Part shown: positions 52,075-62,274 of the stretch, piece after piece
How the letters are laid out: each line of letters opens with the position of its first letter
Numbering within the stretch: the first letter of the stretch is position 1
Assembly (NCBI GenBank): GCA_016716745.1
Contig: JADJVD010000001.1
Location: 663,810 to 727,809 of the forward strand
Origin: Hyphomicrobiales bacterium
Lineage (GTDB): Bacteria > Pseudomonadota > Alphaproteobacteria > Rhizobiales > Beijerinckiaceae
DNA length: 64,000 nt
Direction: 5' to 3'
Notes under the pieces: model-generated
Told to the model about the DNA's origin: nothing
Database searches by the model: none
What the model saw: the letters and a program-made list of their open reading frames with translations, nothing else
Made by a program: the position numbers and the translations under genes

Positions 52075-52637
52075 AATCGTCACGATTCGACCCCATCCTC
52101 GCGGGAGAGCGCCGCGCCGGTGCGGCGCGCAGCGAGAGAGAGGACACTGGGCTGACAGACCTTCAGCTTGCGGGAGGCAAACCCTCCCGCGCCCGCGCCC
52201 GGACGAAGACCCCGCGCGGCTCGAAGCCCGACCCGACGAACCCGCCGGCGCAGCCCGCGGTCGATCCGGTCGCGGCCCTCGTGACGACGATTCTCGCCGC
52301 CCTCGACGACGGCAAGGCGGAGGATGTCGTCACTCTCGACCTGATCGGAAAGACCTCGCTCGCCGACGCGATGGTGGTGGCCTCCGGCCGCTCCTCGACG
52401 CAGGTCGCCGCGCTCGCCGACCGCGTCGCACAGGCGCTCAAGGCGACCGGCCGCGCCGCCCCGGCGGTCGAGGGCCTGCCGCAGGCCGACTGGGTGCTGA
52501 TCGACGCCGGCGACGTGATCGTCCACGTCTTCCGGCCCGAAGTGCGGCAGTTCTACAATCTGGAGAAGCTGTGGGGCGGCGACCGGCCGTCCGAGCCGCG
52601 GCCGGCCGCGCGCGCCGCCGCGCCGCGCTCCGCCTGA
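52071..52637 (+). CDS. rsfS: ribosome silencing factor RsfS
   Basis: 188 residues if translation starts at the TTG at 52071, which overlaps the nadD stop by four bases. A start further inside is possible, because the first 65 residues are poorly conserved (basic, Pro-rich). The RsfS/DUF143 domain spans about residues 68-165: DVVTLDLIGKTSLADAMVVASG, EGLPQADWVLIDAGDVIVHVF and RQFYNLEKLWG. It binds L14 and blocks subunit joining. Co-transcribed with nadD and rlmH. Confidence 0.92.
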   Translation: MKSSRFDPILAGERRAGAARSEREDTGLTDLQLAGGKPSRARARTKTPRGSKPDPTNPPAQPAVDPVAALVTTILAALDDGKAEDVVTLDLIGKTSLADAMVVASGRSSTQVAALADRVAQALKATGRAAPAVEGLPQADWVLIDAGDVIVHVFRPEVRQFYNLEKLWGGDRPSEPRPAARAAAPRSA

Positions 52638-52641
52638 GCGG

Positions 52642-53124
52642 GTGCGCCTCCTCCTCCTCGGCGTCGGGCGGCTGAAGGCCGGCCCGGAGCGGGAGCTCTC
52701 GGCCCGCTATCTGGAGCGGGCCGCCGCTGCGGCGCGCACGGCGCGCCTCACGGGCTTCGAATCGCGCGAGATCGACGAGAGCCGCGCCCGCCGCCCCGAG
52801 GATCGCAAGGCCGACGAGGCGAAGGCGCTCGCCGCGATCATCCCGCCCGGCGCGCTGGTGATGGCGCTCGACGAGCGGGGCAGGTCGATTTCCTCGCAGA
52901 TGTTCGCCGACGAGATCGGCCGTTGCCGCGACGGCGGGGCGCCGGCCCTCGCCCTCGTCATCGGCGGGCCGGACGGGCTCGACGAGGCGTTTCGCGCCGG
53001 CGCGCGCTGGACGCTCGCCTTCGGCGCGATGACCTGGCCGCACCAGCTCGTGCGGGTGATGGCGGCCGAGCAGATCTACCGCGCCATCACGATTCTGGCG
53101 GGGCACCCCTATCACCGCGTGTGA
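52642..53124 (+). CDS. rlmH: 23S rRNA pseudouridine(1915) N3-methyltransferase RlmH
   Basis: 160 residues starting at the GTG at 52642, four bases after rsfS. This SPOUT-class methyltransferase shows LALVIGGPDGLDEAFRA (SAM-binding trefoil knot) and the C-terminal MTWPHQLVRVMAAEQIYRA with HPYHRV at the very end, both diagnostic. It modifies helix 69 of 23S rRNA. Confidence 0.95.
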   Translation: MRLLLLGVGRLKAGPERELSARYLERAAAAARTARLTGFESREIDESRARRPEDRKADEAKALAAIIPPGALVMALDERGRSISSQMFADEIGRCRDGGAPALALVIGGPDGLDEAFRAGARWTLAFGAMTWPHQLVRVMAAEQIYRAITILAGHPYHRV

Positions 53125-53227
53125 GGGCGCACGCGGTCGCCCGGTTTGCGCCGGGACCCGCCGATTTCGCCCCGCTCGCGACACGATTGCGCGCGTTATG
53201 CTGGCGCTTCTCGAATCGGACGCCCGA

Positions 53228-54588
53228 ATGCGTTTGTTCTCTCTCCTCACGCCCGCCCTGCTCGCGCTCGTCGCGGCGGCGCCGGCGCGCGCGCAGGAGA
53301 GCTCGCCGGCCGCGCCGGGCCTGCCGCCGGCGCTGGCCGCCGAGCAGGCCAAGACGCAGCGCGAGCTGGAGCTGCGCGGCGTCGAGGACACGCTGAAATC
53401 GTCGGAAGGGCAGCGTCGCAAGATCGAAGGCGAGATCGAGGCGATCCGGGCCGACCGGGCGCGGCTCAACGCCGCCCTGATCGACACCGCCGCCCGCGTG
53501 CGCGGCGGCGAGACGCGCGCCGCCGAGATCGAGAAGCGGCTCGACACGCTGGCCGGCAGCGAGGAGGCGATCCGCCGCTCGCTGGAGAGCCGGCGCGGCG
53601 TCATCGCCGAGGTGCTGGCGGCGTTGCAGCGGATGGGCCGTCGCCCGCCCCCGGCGATCCTCGCCGATCCGGCGGATATCCTGCAGGCGATCCGCAGTTC
53701 GCTGCTGCTTGGCGCGGTGCTGCCGGAGCTGCGCGCCGAGACCGAGGCGCTGGCGAGCGATCTCGCCGAGCTGGTGAAGCTGCGCAAGTCCATCGCCGTC
53801 GAGCGCGAGACGCTGACGAAGGAGCTCGCCTCGCTCGGCGAGGAGCGGATGCGGCTCGCCGCGCTGGTCGCGGCCCGCCAGGGCGCGCTGGCCGACGCCG
53901 AGCGGGCGCTGGGGGCCGAGCGCGAGCGGGCGCGCGAGCTCGCCCGTCAGGCGACCTCTCTCAAAGATTTGATCGGCCGGATGGAGAGCGAAATCGCCGC
54001 CTCCGCGCGCGCCGCCGAGGCCGCCCGCCGGGCCGACGAGGCGCGGGCGAAGTCCGACGAGGAGCGTCGCAAGGCGGACGCCGCGCAGGTCGGCGCGAAG
54101 GTCGCCGCCGCGCTGCCGCGCGATCCGGCGCGCCTGCAGCCGACCATCGCTTTCGCCGACGCGCGCGGCCAGTTGCCGATGCCGGTCGCCGGCCGCGTGC
54201 TCAAGACGTTCGGCGCGGCGGACGGCTTCGGCGGCGCGGAGAAAGGCCTGTCGATCGCCACGCGCGCGGCCTCCTCGGTGTCCTCCCCCACGGACGGCTG
54301 GATCTCCTTCGCCGGGCCGTGGCGCAGCTGGGGCCAACTCTTGATCATCAACGCCGGCGGCGGATATTATGTCGTCCTCGCCGGCATGGAGCGCGTCAAC
54401 GTGGACGTCGGACAATTCGTCCTCGCCGGCGAACCTGTCGGCGCAATGGGATCGGGCGGGGCGCGCACGGCGGCTGCCGCAGCCATTGGCGCGACCGAAC
54501 CCGTTCTCTATGTTGAGTTCCGGAAAGACGGATCGTCGATCGATCCGGGCCCGTGGTGGGCGAAACAGGACAGCGAAAAGGCTCGCGG

Positions 54589-54592
<4 letters not shown>
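53228..54592 (+). CDS. EnvC-like murein hydrolase activator with degenerate LytM domain
   Basis: 454 residues from the ATG at 53228, which begins a clean signal peptide (MRLFSLLTPALLALVAAAPA). An upstream ATG at 53198 is less likely. Coiled-coil helices fill about residues 40-310. The C-terminal M23/LytM domain has FGAADGFGGAEKGLSIATRA and GWISFAGPWRSWGQLLIINAGGGY but lacks the His and Asp zinc ligands, so it should not be hydrolytic. EnvC-type proteins activate amidases for daughter-cell separation. Its stop overlaps the ctpA start, a conserved pairing. Confidence 0.9.
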
Positions 54593-55992
<1,400 letters not shown>

Positions 55993-56047
55993 GGCGCCTA
56001 CGCATCGCAGGCCGCGCCATCGCGCGCGGTCGGCTCGACGAGACTCG

Positions 56048-56080
56048 GCCCGGCGGCGCAGAATGGCCCGCCGGGCTTTT
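56048..56080 (+). terminator. rho-independent terminator downstream of ctpA
   Basis: A 9-bp stem GCCCGGCGG / CCGCCGGGC with an 11-base loop is followed by TTTT, about 55 bases after the ctpA stop. Confidence 0.75.
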
Positions 56081-56151
56081 GATTCGGCCCGCCGGCCGGC
56101 GTCGTCGCGCGGGCGAACAATCGGCCGACGCCTCGCTTCGGCGCATTTCGG

Positions 56152-57420
56152 ATGAACTGCCGCATGGCTTCCCCCGACGACCGGATTGACCCACTCGACG
56201 CGCCGCTGCGCGGCGCGCCCGCGTCGGCCGGGTTCTCCCCGCGCTTGCGGGCGCTCGGGGCGGTCGCCGCCATGGTCGTCGCCGGCGGCGCGGCTGCGGC
56301 GCTGATCTGGCGCGCGCCGGCCGGTCCGCCCGGCGGGCGGGCGGAGGCGACGGCCGCCATCGAGACGCCGCCTCCGCCCGCCCCGCCGCCGGCCGCGCCG
56401 GCGCAGACGGCGGCGTTCGGCGGCGCGCCTTCCGCGTCTGGCGCAAGCCCGAGTTTCGGCGGCCAGTCGCAGCTTCCCAAGTCCGCCGCCGCCGAGCTGG
56501 AGGAGCAGAGCGGCGTGCGCGTGCATCGCCCGCGCGGGACGGGCGCGCCGGGCGCGCTGATCATCCAGGTGCCGGAGACGCCGGCGACGCTGCGCCTCGC
56601 GCCGGCGCCGGACAAGCGGCTGGTCGAGGCCGGGCCGCACGGGCCGCTGCCGAAGGTTGCCGGCGACGGTTCGCGGCCGGCCGAGGTCTATGCGCGGCCG
56701 CTGATGATGGGCGGCCAGATCAAGAGCGGGTCGCCGCGCATCGCGCTGTATGTCGGCGGGCTCGGTCTGGCGGCCGAGGCGACGGAGAAGGCGACGCGCC
56801 TGCCCGGCGCGGTGACGCTCGCCTTCGCGCCCTATGGCGGCAATCTGGCCCGCGACGTAGCGCAGGCGCGCGAGGCGGGGCACGAGGTGCTGCTGCAGGT
56901 TCCGATGGAGCCGCTCGATTATCCCGCCAACGACCCAGGCCAGCACACGCTGCTGGCCTCCGATCCAGCCAAGAATCTGGACCGTCTCGCCTGGCACATG
57001 TCGCGCTTCCCCGGCTATGTCGGCGTCGCCAATTTCCTCGGCGGCCGGTTCCTGTCGGACGAGGCGGCGCTGTCGCCGGTCCTGAAGGACATCGGCAAGC
57101 GCGGGCTGATCTATGTCGAGGACGCCGCGCAGCGCTCCGTCGCCGCGCGTCTCGGCGCCTCGCTGAAGGCGCCGGTGCTGCGCGCCGACGTGTCGATCGA
57201 CCGGGCCGACAATCCGCAGGCGATCGAGGCGGGGCTCGCCGAGCTGGAGCGCATCGCCCGCGCCCGCGGCCTCGCCGTCGGGTCCGCCAGCGCGCTGCCG
57301 ACGACGCTGGAGCGGCTGCAACGCTGGACCAACGGGCTCGAGGCCAAGGGCGTCGCGCTGGTGCCGATCAGCGCGGCGGCGCAGGGCGCCTCGCTCGCCA
57401 CCGCCGGGACCGGGCGATGA
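56152..57420 (+). CDS. divergent polysaccharide deacetylase family protein (YibQ-like)
   Basis: 422 residues; a second ATG four codons in (56164) is an alternative start. There is one transmembrane anchor at about residues 35-55, then a Pro/Ala-rich linker, then the divergent deacetylase domain (about 190-410). This has PRIALYVGGLGLAAEATEKA in place of the usual VIDDLG segment, GHEVLLQVPMEPLDYPANDPG and GYVGVANFLGGRF. The usual catalytic Asp-Asp pair is changed to Gly-Gly, so activity is doubtful. The position between ctpA and rppH is conserved in related genomes. The stop overlaps rppH (ATGA). Confidence 0.88.
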   Translation: MNCRMASPDDRIDPLDAPLRGAPASAGFSPRLRALGAVAAMVVAGGAAAALIWRAPAGPPGGRAEATAAIETPPPPAPPPAAPAQTAAFGGAPSASGASPSFGGQSQLPKSAAAELEEQSGVRVHRPRGTGAPGALIIQVPETPATLRLAPAPDKRLVEAGPHGPLPKVAGDGSRPAEVYARPLMMGGQIKSGSPRIALYVGGLGLAAEATEKATRLPGAVTLAFAPYGGNLARDVAQAREAGHEVLLQVPMEPLDYPANDPGQHTLLASDPAKNLDRLAWHMSRFPGYVGVANFLGGRFLSDEAALSPVLKDIGKRGLIYVEDAAQRSVAARLGASLKAPVLRADVSIDRADNPQAIEAGLAELERIARARGLAVGSASALPTTLERLQRWTNGLEAKGVALVPISAAAQGASLATAGTGR

Positions 57421-57941
57421 CCGGCCCGGAGCCCTCCCTCACGCCGCATCCGGGCTATCGCGTCTGCGTCGGCGTGATGCTGCTGAACGCGCGCGGCGAG
57501 GTCTTCGTCGGCCGCCGGCGCGACAAGAAGAAGCGCGAGCATGTGGCCCCCGGGTACGAATGGCAGATGCCGCAGGGCGGGGTCGATCCGGGCGAGGCGC
57601 CGCTCGCGGCGGCGCTCCGGGAGCTTTACGAGGAGACCAACGTTCGCTCGGCCGCCTTCGTCGCCGAGGCGCCGGCGTGGTTCGCCTACGACCTGCCGGG
57701 CGACGTCGCCAAGGAGGCCTGGCGCGGGCGCTATCGCGGTCAGACGCAGAAATGGTTCGCGTTGCGCTTCACCGGCGAGGAGCGCGAGATCGACGTCGCC
57801 GCTCCCGCCGGCCACAAGCCGGAGTTCGAGGCCTGGCGCTGGGCGCGGATCGACGAACTGCCGGGCCTGATCATTCCGTTCAAGCGCCCGGTCTACGAGC
57901 GCGTGGTCGAGGCGTTCAGGGCGCTGGCGACGCCCGCCTGA
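57417..57941 (+). CDS. rppH: RNA pyrophosphohydrolase (Nudix)
   Basis: 174 residues. The Nudix box GGVDPGEAPLAAALRELYEETNV is at about residues 54-76, preceded by EWQMPQ, the RppH signature. The C-terminal QTQKWFALRF and FEAWRWARIDELPGLIIPFKRPVYERV are also typical. It removes pyrophosphate from mRNA 5' ends to trigger decay. Its last 26 bases overlap the convergent transporter gene. Confidence 0.94.
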   Translation: MTGPEPSLTPHPGYRVCVGVMLLNARGEVFVGRRRDKKKREHVAPGYEWQMPQGGVDPGEAPLAAALRELYEETNVRSAAFVAEAPAWFAYDLPGDVAKEAWRGRYRGQTQKWFALRFTGEEREIDVAAPAGHKPEFEAWRWARIDELPGLIIPFKRPVYERVVEAFRALATPA

Positions 57942-58908
57942 GCCGGCGCAGCGCCCGCCCGTCGATCAGGGCGAGCCCGAGCGCGATGGCGGCGAGGCCG
58001 ACGAGATGCTCTGGGCCGAGCCGCTCGCCGAGCAGGCCGACGCCGAGGCCGATGGCGCTGACCGGGATCAGCAGCGTGACGAGCAGCAGATTGCTCGCCC
58101 CCGCGCGCGCCAGAATGCGGAAATACAGAATGTAGGCGAAGGCGGTCGAGACCGTCGCCAGCGCCACGATCGCCGCCAGCGTCGCCGCGCCGGGCAGGGG
58201 CCGGGCGAGCGGCGCGTCGACGATCAGCGCCAGCGGGACGAGCAGGACGCCGGCGGCGCCGGACTGGCCGAAGGCGGTCTGCATCGGGGCGACGCCGAGA
58301 CGGGCGAAGCGCCGGCCGAACACGCCCGCGAAGGCGTAGACGACCGCCGCCGTCAGACAGGCGGCGACGCCGAGCGCCAGATGCGGCGCGTCGGCGGCGG
58401 GCGAGGCGCCGGCCAGGCGCGGCGCCAGCATCGCCGCGACGCCGGCGAACCCGATCGCCAGCCCCGCGAGCCGGGCGGGGGTGAGCTTCTCGTCGTCGGT
58501 CAGCGCATGCGCGACGAGGGCGGCGAAAAACGGCGTCGTCGCATTCAGGATCGCCGCGAGCGAGGCGGCGAGCGTCGGCGGCATCAGGCTCTGGCCGAAG
58601 AAGATCAGGCTGAAGGGGATGGCGTTGTTGAGCGCGCCCATGCCGAACAGCGCGGCCCAGACGCGGGCCCCGCGCGGAAGCGGCGTGCGCGCGGCGCGCA
58701 GGGCGACCATGAGACACAGGGCGGCGAGGCAGACCCGGGCGGCGGCCAGCGTCAGCGGCCCGACCTCGACAAGCGCGATCTTGGCGAAAACGAAGGTCGC
58801 GCCCCAGACGAGCGAGAGCAGCGCCAGCTCCGCCCAGTCGCGCCCGCCCATCATGCGGGCGGCGGGCGGGGCCGCGAGGGCAGGGGAACGGGCGTCGTCA
58901 TGCGTCAT
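57916..58908 (-). CDS. DMT superfamily (EamA) transporter
   Basis: 330 residues with ten predicted transmembrane helices arranged as two EamA repeats. The first repeat starts at about residue 27 (LALLSLVWGATFVFAKIALVE) and the second near 170. Conserved pieces are PFSLIFFGQ and FAYILYFRILARAG. Family members export amino acids or other metabolites; the substrate is unknown. Its 3' end overlaps rppH tail to tail. The ATG at 58908 is the only good start. Confidence 0.9.
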   Translation of the reverse strand: MTHDDARSPALAAPPAARMMGGRDWAELALLSLVWGATFVFAKIALVEVGPLTLAAARVCLAALCLMVALRAARTPLPRGARVWAALFGMGALNNAIPFSLIFFGQSLMPPTLAASLAAILNATTPFFAALVAHALTDDEKLTPARLAGLAIGFAGVAAMLAPRLAGASPAADAPHLALGVAACLTAAVVYAFAGVFGRRFARLGVAPMQTAFGQSGAAGVLLVPLALIVDAPLARPLPGAATLAAIVALATVSTAFAYILYFRILARAGASNLLLVTLLIPVSAIGLGVGLLGERLGPEHLVGLAAIALGLALIDGRALRRLRRASPAP

Positions 58909-59001
58909 CGCCGCGACATCGCACGGCGCGCGTCGCTCGCGACACCCGAAATCGACGAAGCGTCAGCGCTTCTTCAGGATTTCTCTGTATTCTGGCCAAC
59001 C

Positions 59002-59370
59002 ATGAACGATTCGCTCGACCGGCTCTACGCCTCGATCCTCGCCGCCCGCGAACGGGATCCGCAATTGTCGCGGACATCGAAGCTGTTTCGCGACGGCGTG
59101 CAGAAGATGGCCAAGAAGCTCGCCGAGGAGGCGATCGAGGTCGGCCTCGACGCGGTGCAGATGCATCGCGAGAATGTGGTGCTGGAGAGCGCCGATCTTC
59201 TCTACCACCTGTGCGTGGTGTGGGCGGAGACGGGCGTGACGCCCGACGATGTGCGCGCCGAGATCGACCGGCGCGAGCGCGTCTACGGCATCGCCGAAAA
59301 GCTGCCGAAGGGCGCGGCGCAGCGGCTCGTGATCGCCATGCCGCGGCGGAAAAGCGCGCGCAAGCGCTGA
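59002..59370 (+). CDS. hisE: phosphoribosyl-ATP pyrophosphatase (HisE-type)
   Basis: 122 residues. The helical MazG-like pyrophosphatase site is EEAIEVGLDAV near residue 40 and ESADLLYHLCVVW near 62, which provides the acidic metal ligands. HisE removes pyrophosphate from PR-ATP in the second step of histidine synthesis. It stands alone here, away from other his genes. The C-terminal tail is basic (PRRKSARKR), longer than in many homologues. Confidence 0.88.
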   Translation: MNDSLDRLYASILAARERDPQLSRTSKLFRDGVQKMAKKLAEEAIEVGLDAVQMHRENVVLESADLLYHLCVVWAETGVTPDDVRAEIDRRERVYGIAEKLPKGAAQRLVIAMPRRKSARKR

Positions 59371-59501
59371 AGCCGGAACGCGGGCGAGCGCGACGTCCCC
59401 TCTGCGCGTGGAGGCGGGACCAACCCGCGCGACCGGAGTTGATCGGACACTGGCGGCGGCGACGCCGCGCCACGACCCAACACGATCAGGGCGATGCGCC
59501 G

Positions 59502-60038
59502 ATGGCGCGCCATGTGCGCCAGACGGACGCGCGCGCCCGCACCGGACGACACGACATGATCCGCCCGCCCGCCGCCGCGCCGGCTGCCGAGCAGATGACG
59601 GATCTGCGCGTCTCGAACCTCATCGACGCGAATGTGAAGAACGCCGCCAATGAGACCGTCGGCGTGATCGCCGACGCGCTGCTCGAGCCCGACTATCGCG
59701 TGAAGGCCTTCATCGCGAGCGTCGGCGGATTCCGGCGCGTCGGCGAACGTCACGTCTCGGTCGCGCCGGCCGACGTCACGATGGCGCGCCCCGAGTTCAA
59801 ATTCGCCTCGTTTCGGCGCACGTCGCTTTGGCGCACGGGCGAGGTGAAGACGACGGGCTCGATCACCGAGGCGGCGGCGGACGACGCGACCGCCCGCGCC
59901 CGCGCCGAGGGCATGGGCTGCACGGGCGTCGGAACCCTGAGCAAGGATCGCTTCGGCGTCTGGACCGGCCACGCCCGCAAGGACGGGCGCGAGGTCGTCG
60001 TCTCCATCGACGCCTCGGGCCGCGTCTCGACCAGGTAA
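59502..60038 (+). CDS. PRC-barrel domain-containing protein
   Basis: 178 residues from the ATG at 59502, which has AGGG upstream; internal ATGs at 59556 and 59595 are possible starts. The PRC-barrel begins near DLRVSNLIDANVKNAANETVGVI and continues to VSVAPADVTMA. A second small domain of about 70 residues (RAEGMGCTGVGTLSKDRFGVWTGHARKDG) ends the protein. There is no clear signal peptide. PRC-barrel proteins in Hyphomicrobiales are often stress linked, with no set function. Confidence 0.78.
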   Translation: MARHVRQTDARARTGRHDMIRPPAAAPAAEQMTDLRVSNLIDANVKNAANETVGVIADALLEPDYRVKAFIASVGGFRRVGERHVSVAPADVTMARPEFKFASFRRTSLWRTGEVKTTGSITEAAADDATARARAEGMGCTGVGTLSKDRFGVWTGHARKDGREVVVSIDASGRVSTR

Positions 60039-60058
60039 GCGCGAGCGAGACACGTCGG

Positions 60059-60356
60059 ATGCGCGCGCTCGTCGCGGCCGCCCTCCTGATCCACGGCGTC
60101 GCGACATTCGCCGCGACATTCGCCGCCCCGCGCCGCGACCGCCCAAACCGCGCCGCCGACGGGGCCGGCCTCCGGGTCGGCGGCCGCTCCGGCGACGGGC
60201 GTCGAGCAATCGGCCATCGTGCCTTACGCCGGCTCGGCCGGCCCTTCCGCCGCCCCGACGATGCAGCGCGACTGCACCAAGACGCCGGACGCCTGCAACG
60301 CTGCGGCGGGCGCGGCGAACAACTCCTCGCCCAGCGAGCCGAAGGTGCCGAACTGA
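60059..60356 (+). pseudogene. small secreted hypothetical protein, frameshifted
   Basis: The ATG at 60059 starts a signal-peptide-like stretch (MRALVAAALLIHGVATFAAT). After about 60135 the protein-like sequence moves to another frame: QTAPPTGPASGSAA, then MQRDCTKTPDACN, ending SEPKVPN with the stop at 60354-60356. A single extra base explains this. The corrected product is about 98 residues, Ala/Pro-rich, with two cysteines. I do not recognise a family. Spacing of 20 bases suggests co-transcription with the PRC-barrel gene. Confidence 0.5.
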
Positions 60357-60441
60357 AAGCTGGCCTGGGGCGGCGGCGCTCACGCAGCGCCGCCGAATGA
60401 ATGATCGCCGAACTGGAGATCGACGGCCCCACCATGCGCCC

Positions 60442-61200
60442 CTATCGAAGGGTGTCCGGATTATTTATAGTCACAGTGCTGCCGCTTATATCTGGCGACG
60501 AACTATTTATTGAAGGAAAATTGAAACCTTCATATATTTCAATTCTCTCACCGGCAACAAAATCAATAACGCTAGTACTCATATTATCCGTAACGATTGG
60601 CTCGTGACATAGTCGTGGCATCTTTGATGACGACGTTGACGATCCAATGACAAATATTAACAATTTTTGCGTGACAAATTCCGGCTTTTTTCCGAAACTA
60701 ACACGTAATTTTGGGTGAGGCATCGGGATTTTTTGTACTATTAATGCACTTAAAGCTGGAAACTCAACATAGCAGTCATTATCTTCGCTCCATGACGTTG
60801 TTGATTTATATTTGTCGTGACAAATTGTGAAGTTATCATCGGTGATTTCAAGCCAAAACAACTCTTCATCATTTTGTTTTTTGTAGAACGTCAGGCGTTT
60901 ATTATTTAATTTCACGACGATAGAGAAGTCGCTTAACTCGTTAGGTTGAAGCGTCAAGCCTGTCCCAATCGTATTAGCGGCTTCGCAGATCCTGCTTCCG
61001 AATCTATTGGCGCCATTCTGGGCCTGTGGGTCCGCACTGGCGGCCAGAGGGAGCATGATCGAGAACGACAGCAGAGCAAGCAGGGCGCAAGACAGCTTCT
61101 GTCGAAGAAACGGCGGACGGCGCGTCCTCGCCGCGACAGGTGCATCGCAACCCGTCGCCGTCTCGCCCTCAAGGGTTACCACTGACGGCCGAGAGCACAT
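60442..61200 (-). CDS. secreted hypothetical protein, AT-rich and foreign-looking
   Basis: 252 residues from the ATG at 61200; an ATG at 61227 or a TTG at 61236 are alternatives, so the start is unsure. A hydrophobic signal (LSCALLALLSFSIMLPLAAS) ends near residue 60, after an oddly long N-region. The mature part is beta-rich and polar, with four cysteines (RICEAA, FTICHD, DCYVEF, RLCHE). I do not recognise it. Codons 3' of about 60960 are far richer in A/T than any neighbour, suggesting recent transfer. It lies about 300 bases from tRNA-Leu. Confidence 0.7.
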   Translation of the reverse strand: MCSRPSVVTLEGETATGCDAPVAARTRRPPFLRQKLSCALLALLSFSIMLPLAASADPQAQNGANRFGSRICEAANTIGTGLTLQPNELSDFSIVVKLNNKRLTFYKKQNDEELFWLEITDDNFTICHDKYKSTTSWSEDNDCYVEFPALSALIVQKIPMPHPKLRVSFGKKPEFVTQKLLIFVIGSSTSSSKMPRLCHEPIVTDNMSTSVIDFVAGERIEIYEGFNFPSINSSSPDISGSTVTINNPDTLR

Positions 61201-61515
61201 TGACGCGCGTGCGAAAGACGTCGGCATTCCGGTCAACTCGATGTTTGGGCTGAGAAAATCAAACTAAAGCGGCTTCTGCGTATTTCGTTCGTCTGCGCTC
61301 AATCATGCAGCTTCACAAGAGTGTGCTTGCACCGAGTATTCGTCAACGATCAATTATGAGGAGATGGCGTTGGGCGTGAATTTCGTGTGCAACTGTGACC
61401 GAGGCGGGAACGTGATCGGCGTGGAATGGCGGCTCTGACGCGATATCGCGTCGCCGGTTGGACGAGCGGCGTTTCCAACGTTTGCGTCTGAGCCGAAGAC
61501 CGCAACAAGATGATT

Positions 61516-61600
61516 TGGTGCCCCTGGCCGGGATCGAACCAGCACTCCTTGCGGAACTCGATTTTGAGTCGAGCGCGTCTACCAATTCCGCCACAGGGGC
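61516..61600 (-). tRNA. tRNA-Leu (anticodon CAA), CCA encoded
   Basis: 85 bases. The acceptor stem is GCCCCTG / CAGGGGC, the anticodon stem CTCGA / TCGAG with loop CTCAAAA (anticodon CAA), there is a long variable arm typical of class II tRNA-Leu, the T-loop is TTCGATC, and the 3' end is A-CCA. Confidence 0.96.
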
Positions 61601-61787
61601 CCGCTTGTGCGCGGCGGGCGGAGAATAGCGGCCGCGCCGTCTCGGTCAATCGGCGCGGCTTCGATCGCGGCGAATAAATGGGGCCGGCGGCCGCGCCGGG
61701 CTTTTTCCCGTTTTGCAACCGTGCTTACATCGCGCGCGGCTCCGACGCGGGTCCGGCGATTCGCGGCCCCGGAGCGGGGAGATTTCC

Positions 61788-62105
61788 ATGGCTCAAGATT
61801 ACGCCGCCGACGTCAAGAAATATGCGCCCAACGCGTCGGACGCAGTGATTTCCAAAATCGTGAAACATCTCGGCATCGCATTGCGCAATCGGGATTCCTC
61901 GCTGGTCTCGTGCAGCGATCCGGACGAGCTGAAGCGCGTCAAGGACGGCTGGTGCACCAAGAAGCTCGCCGTCGCCGAGGGCGCGGCCATCGACGCGGCG
62001 CGGAAAGCCGTGTGCGAGCAGATGAAGGGCGACAAGACGAAGGCGCGCGTCACCTTCTACTATCTAGTCGCCGACAAGCTCGGAAAGCTGTCCGCGCTCG
62101 CCTGA
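61788..62105 (+). CDS. DUF2853 family protein
   Basis: 105 residues from the ATG at 61788, preceded by GGGGAGA. The sequence MAQDYAADVKKYAPNASDAVISKIVKHLGIAL and the Cys pair in LVSCSDP and WCTKKL match the small DUF2853 family found in Alphaproteobacteria. The segment DKTKARVTFYYLVADKLGKL is near the end. It is soluble and helical, of unknown function. A strong terminator follows. Confidence 0.88.
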   Translation: MAQDYAADVKKYAPNASDAVISKIVKHLGIALRNRDSSLVSCSDPDELKRVKDGWCTKKLAVAEGAAIDAARKAVCEQMKGDKTKARVTFYYLVADKLGKLSALA

Positions 62106-62128
62106 GCGTCGGCGACTCCGATGTGACG

Positions 62129-62161
62129 AAAGGCCGGTCGACGAAAGTCGGCCGGCCTTTT
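62129..62161 (+). terminator. rho-independent terminator after the DUF2853 gene
   Basis: The stem AAAGGCCGG(T)CGAC / GTCG(G)CCGGCCTTT has a GAAA tetraloop and ends in T. It lies 24 bases after the stop codon. Confidence 0.85.
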
Positions 62162-62220
62162 CGCTGCGCGCCGCCGGGTCGGCGCGGCGCCCCGCGTCGA
62201 CACAATGAGCCGGCAAAAGA

Positions 62221-62245
62221 AAAGGGCGGACCCGAAGGTCCGCCC
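62221..62245 (-). terminator. rho-independent terminator after ompW
   Basis: On the minus strand GGGCGGACC, loop TTCG, GGTCCGCCC is followed by a T-rich run. It is 30 bases past the ompW stop. Confidence 0.85.
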
Positions 62246-62274
62246 CATCGCCCAAGGGAGTTTCGATCCGAAGA

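Noticed and set aside
60390..61515. A second island with an attachment repeat at tRNA-Leu
   Set aside because: I looked for a copy of the tRNA-Leu 3' end on the far side of the AT-rich gene. Only a weak match (GCGCCCCTATCG near 60437) is present and there is no integrase.
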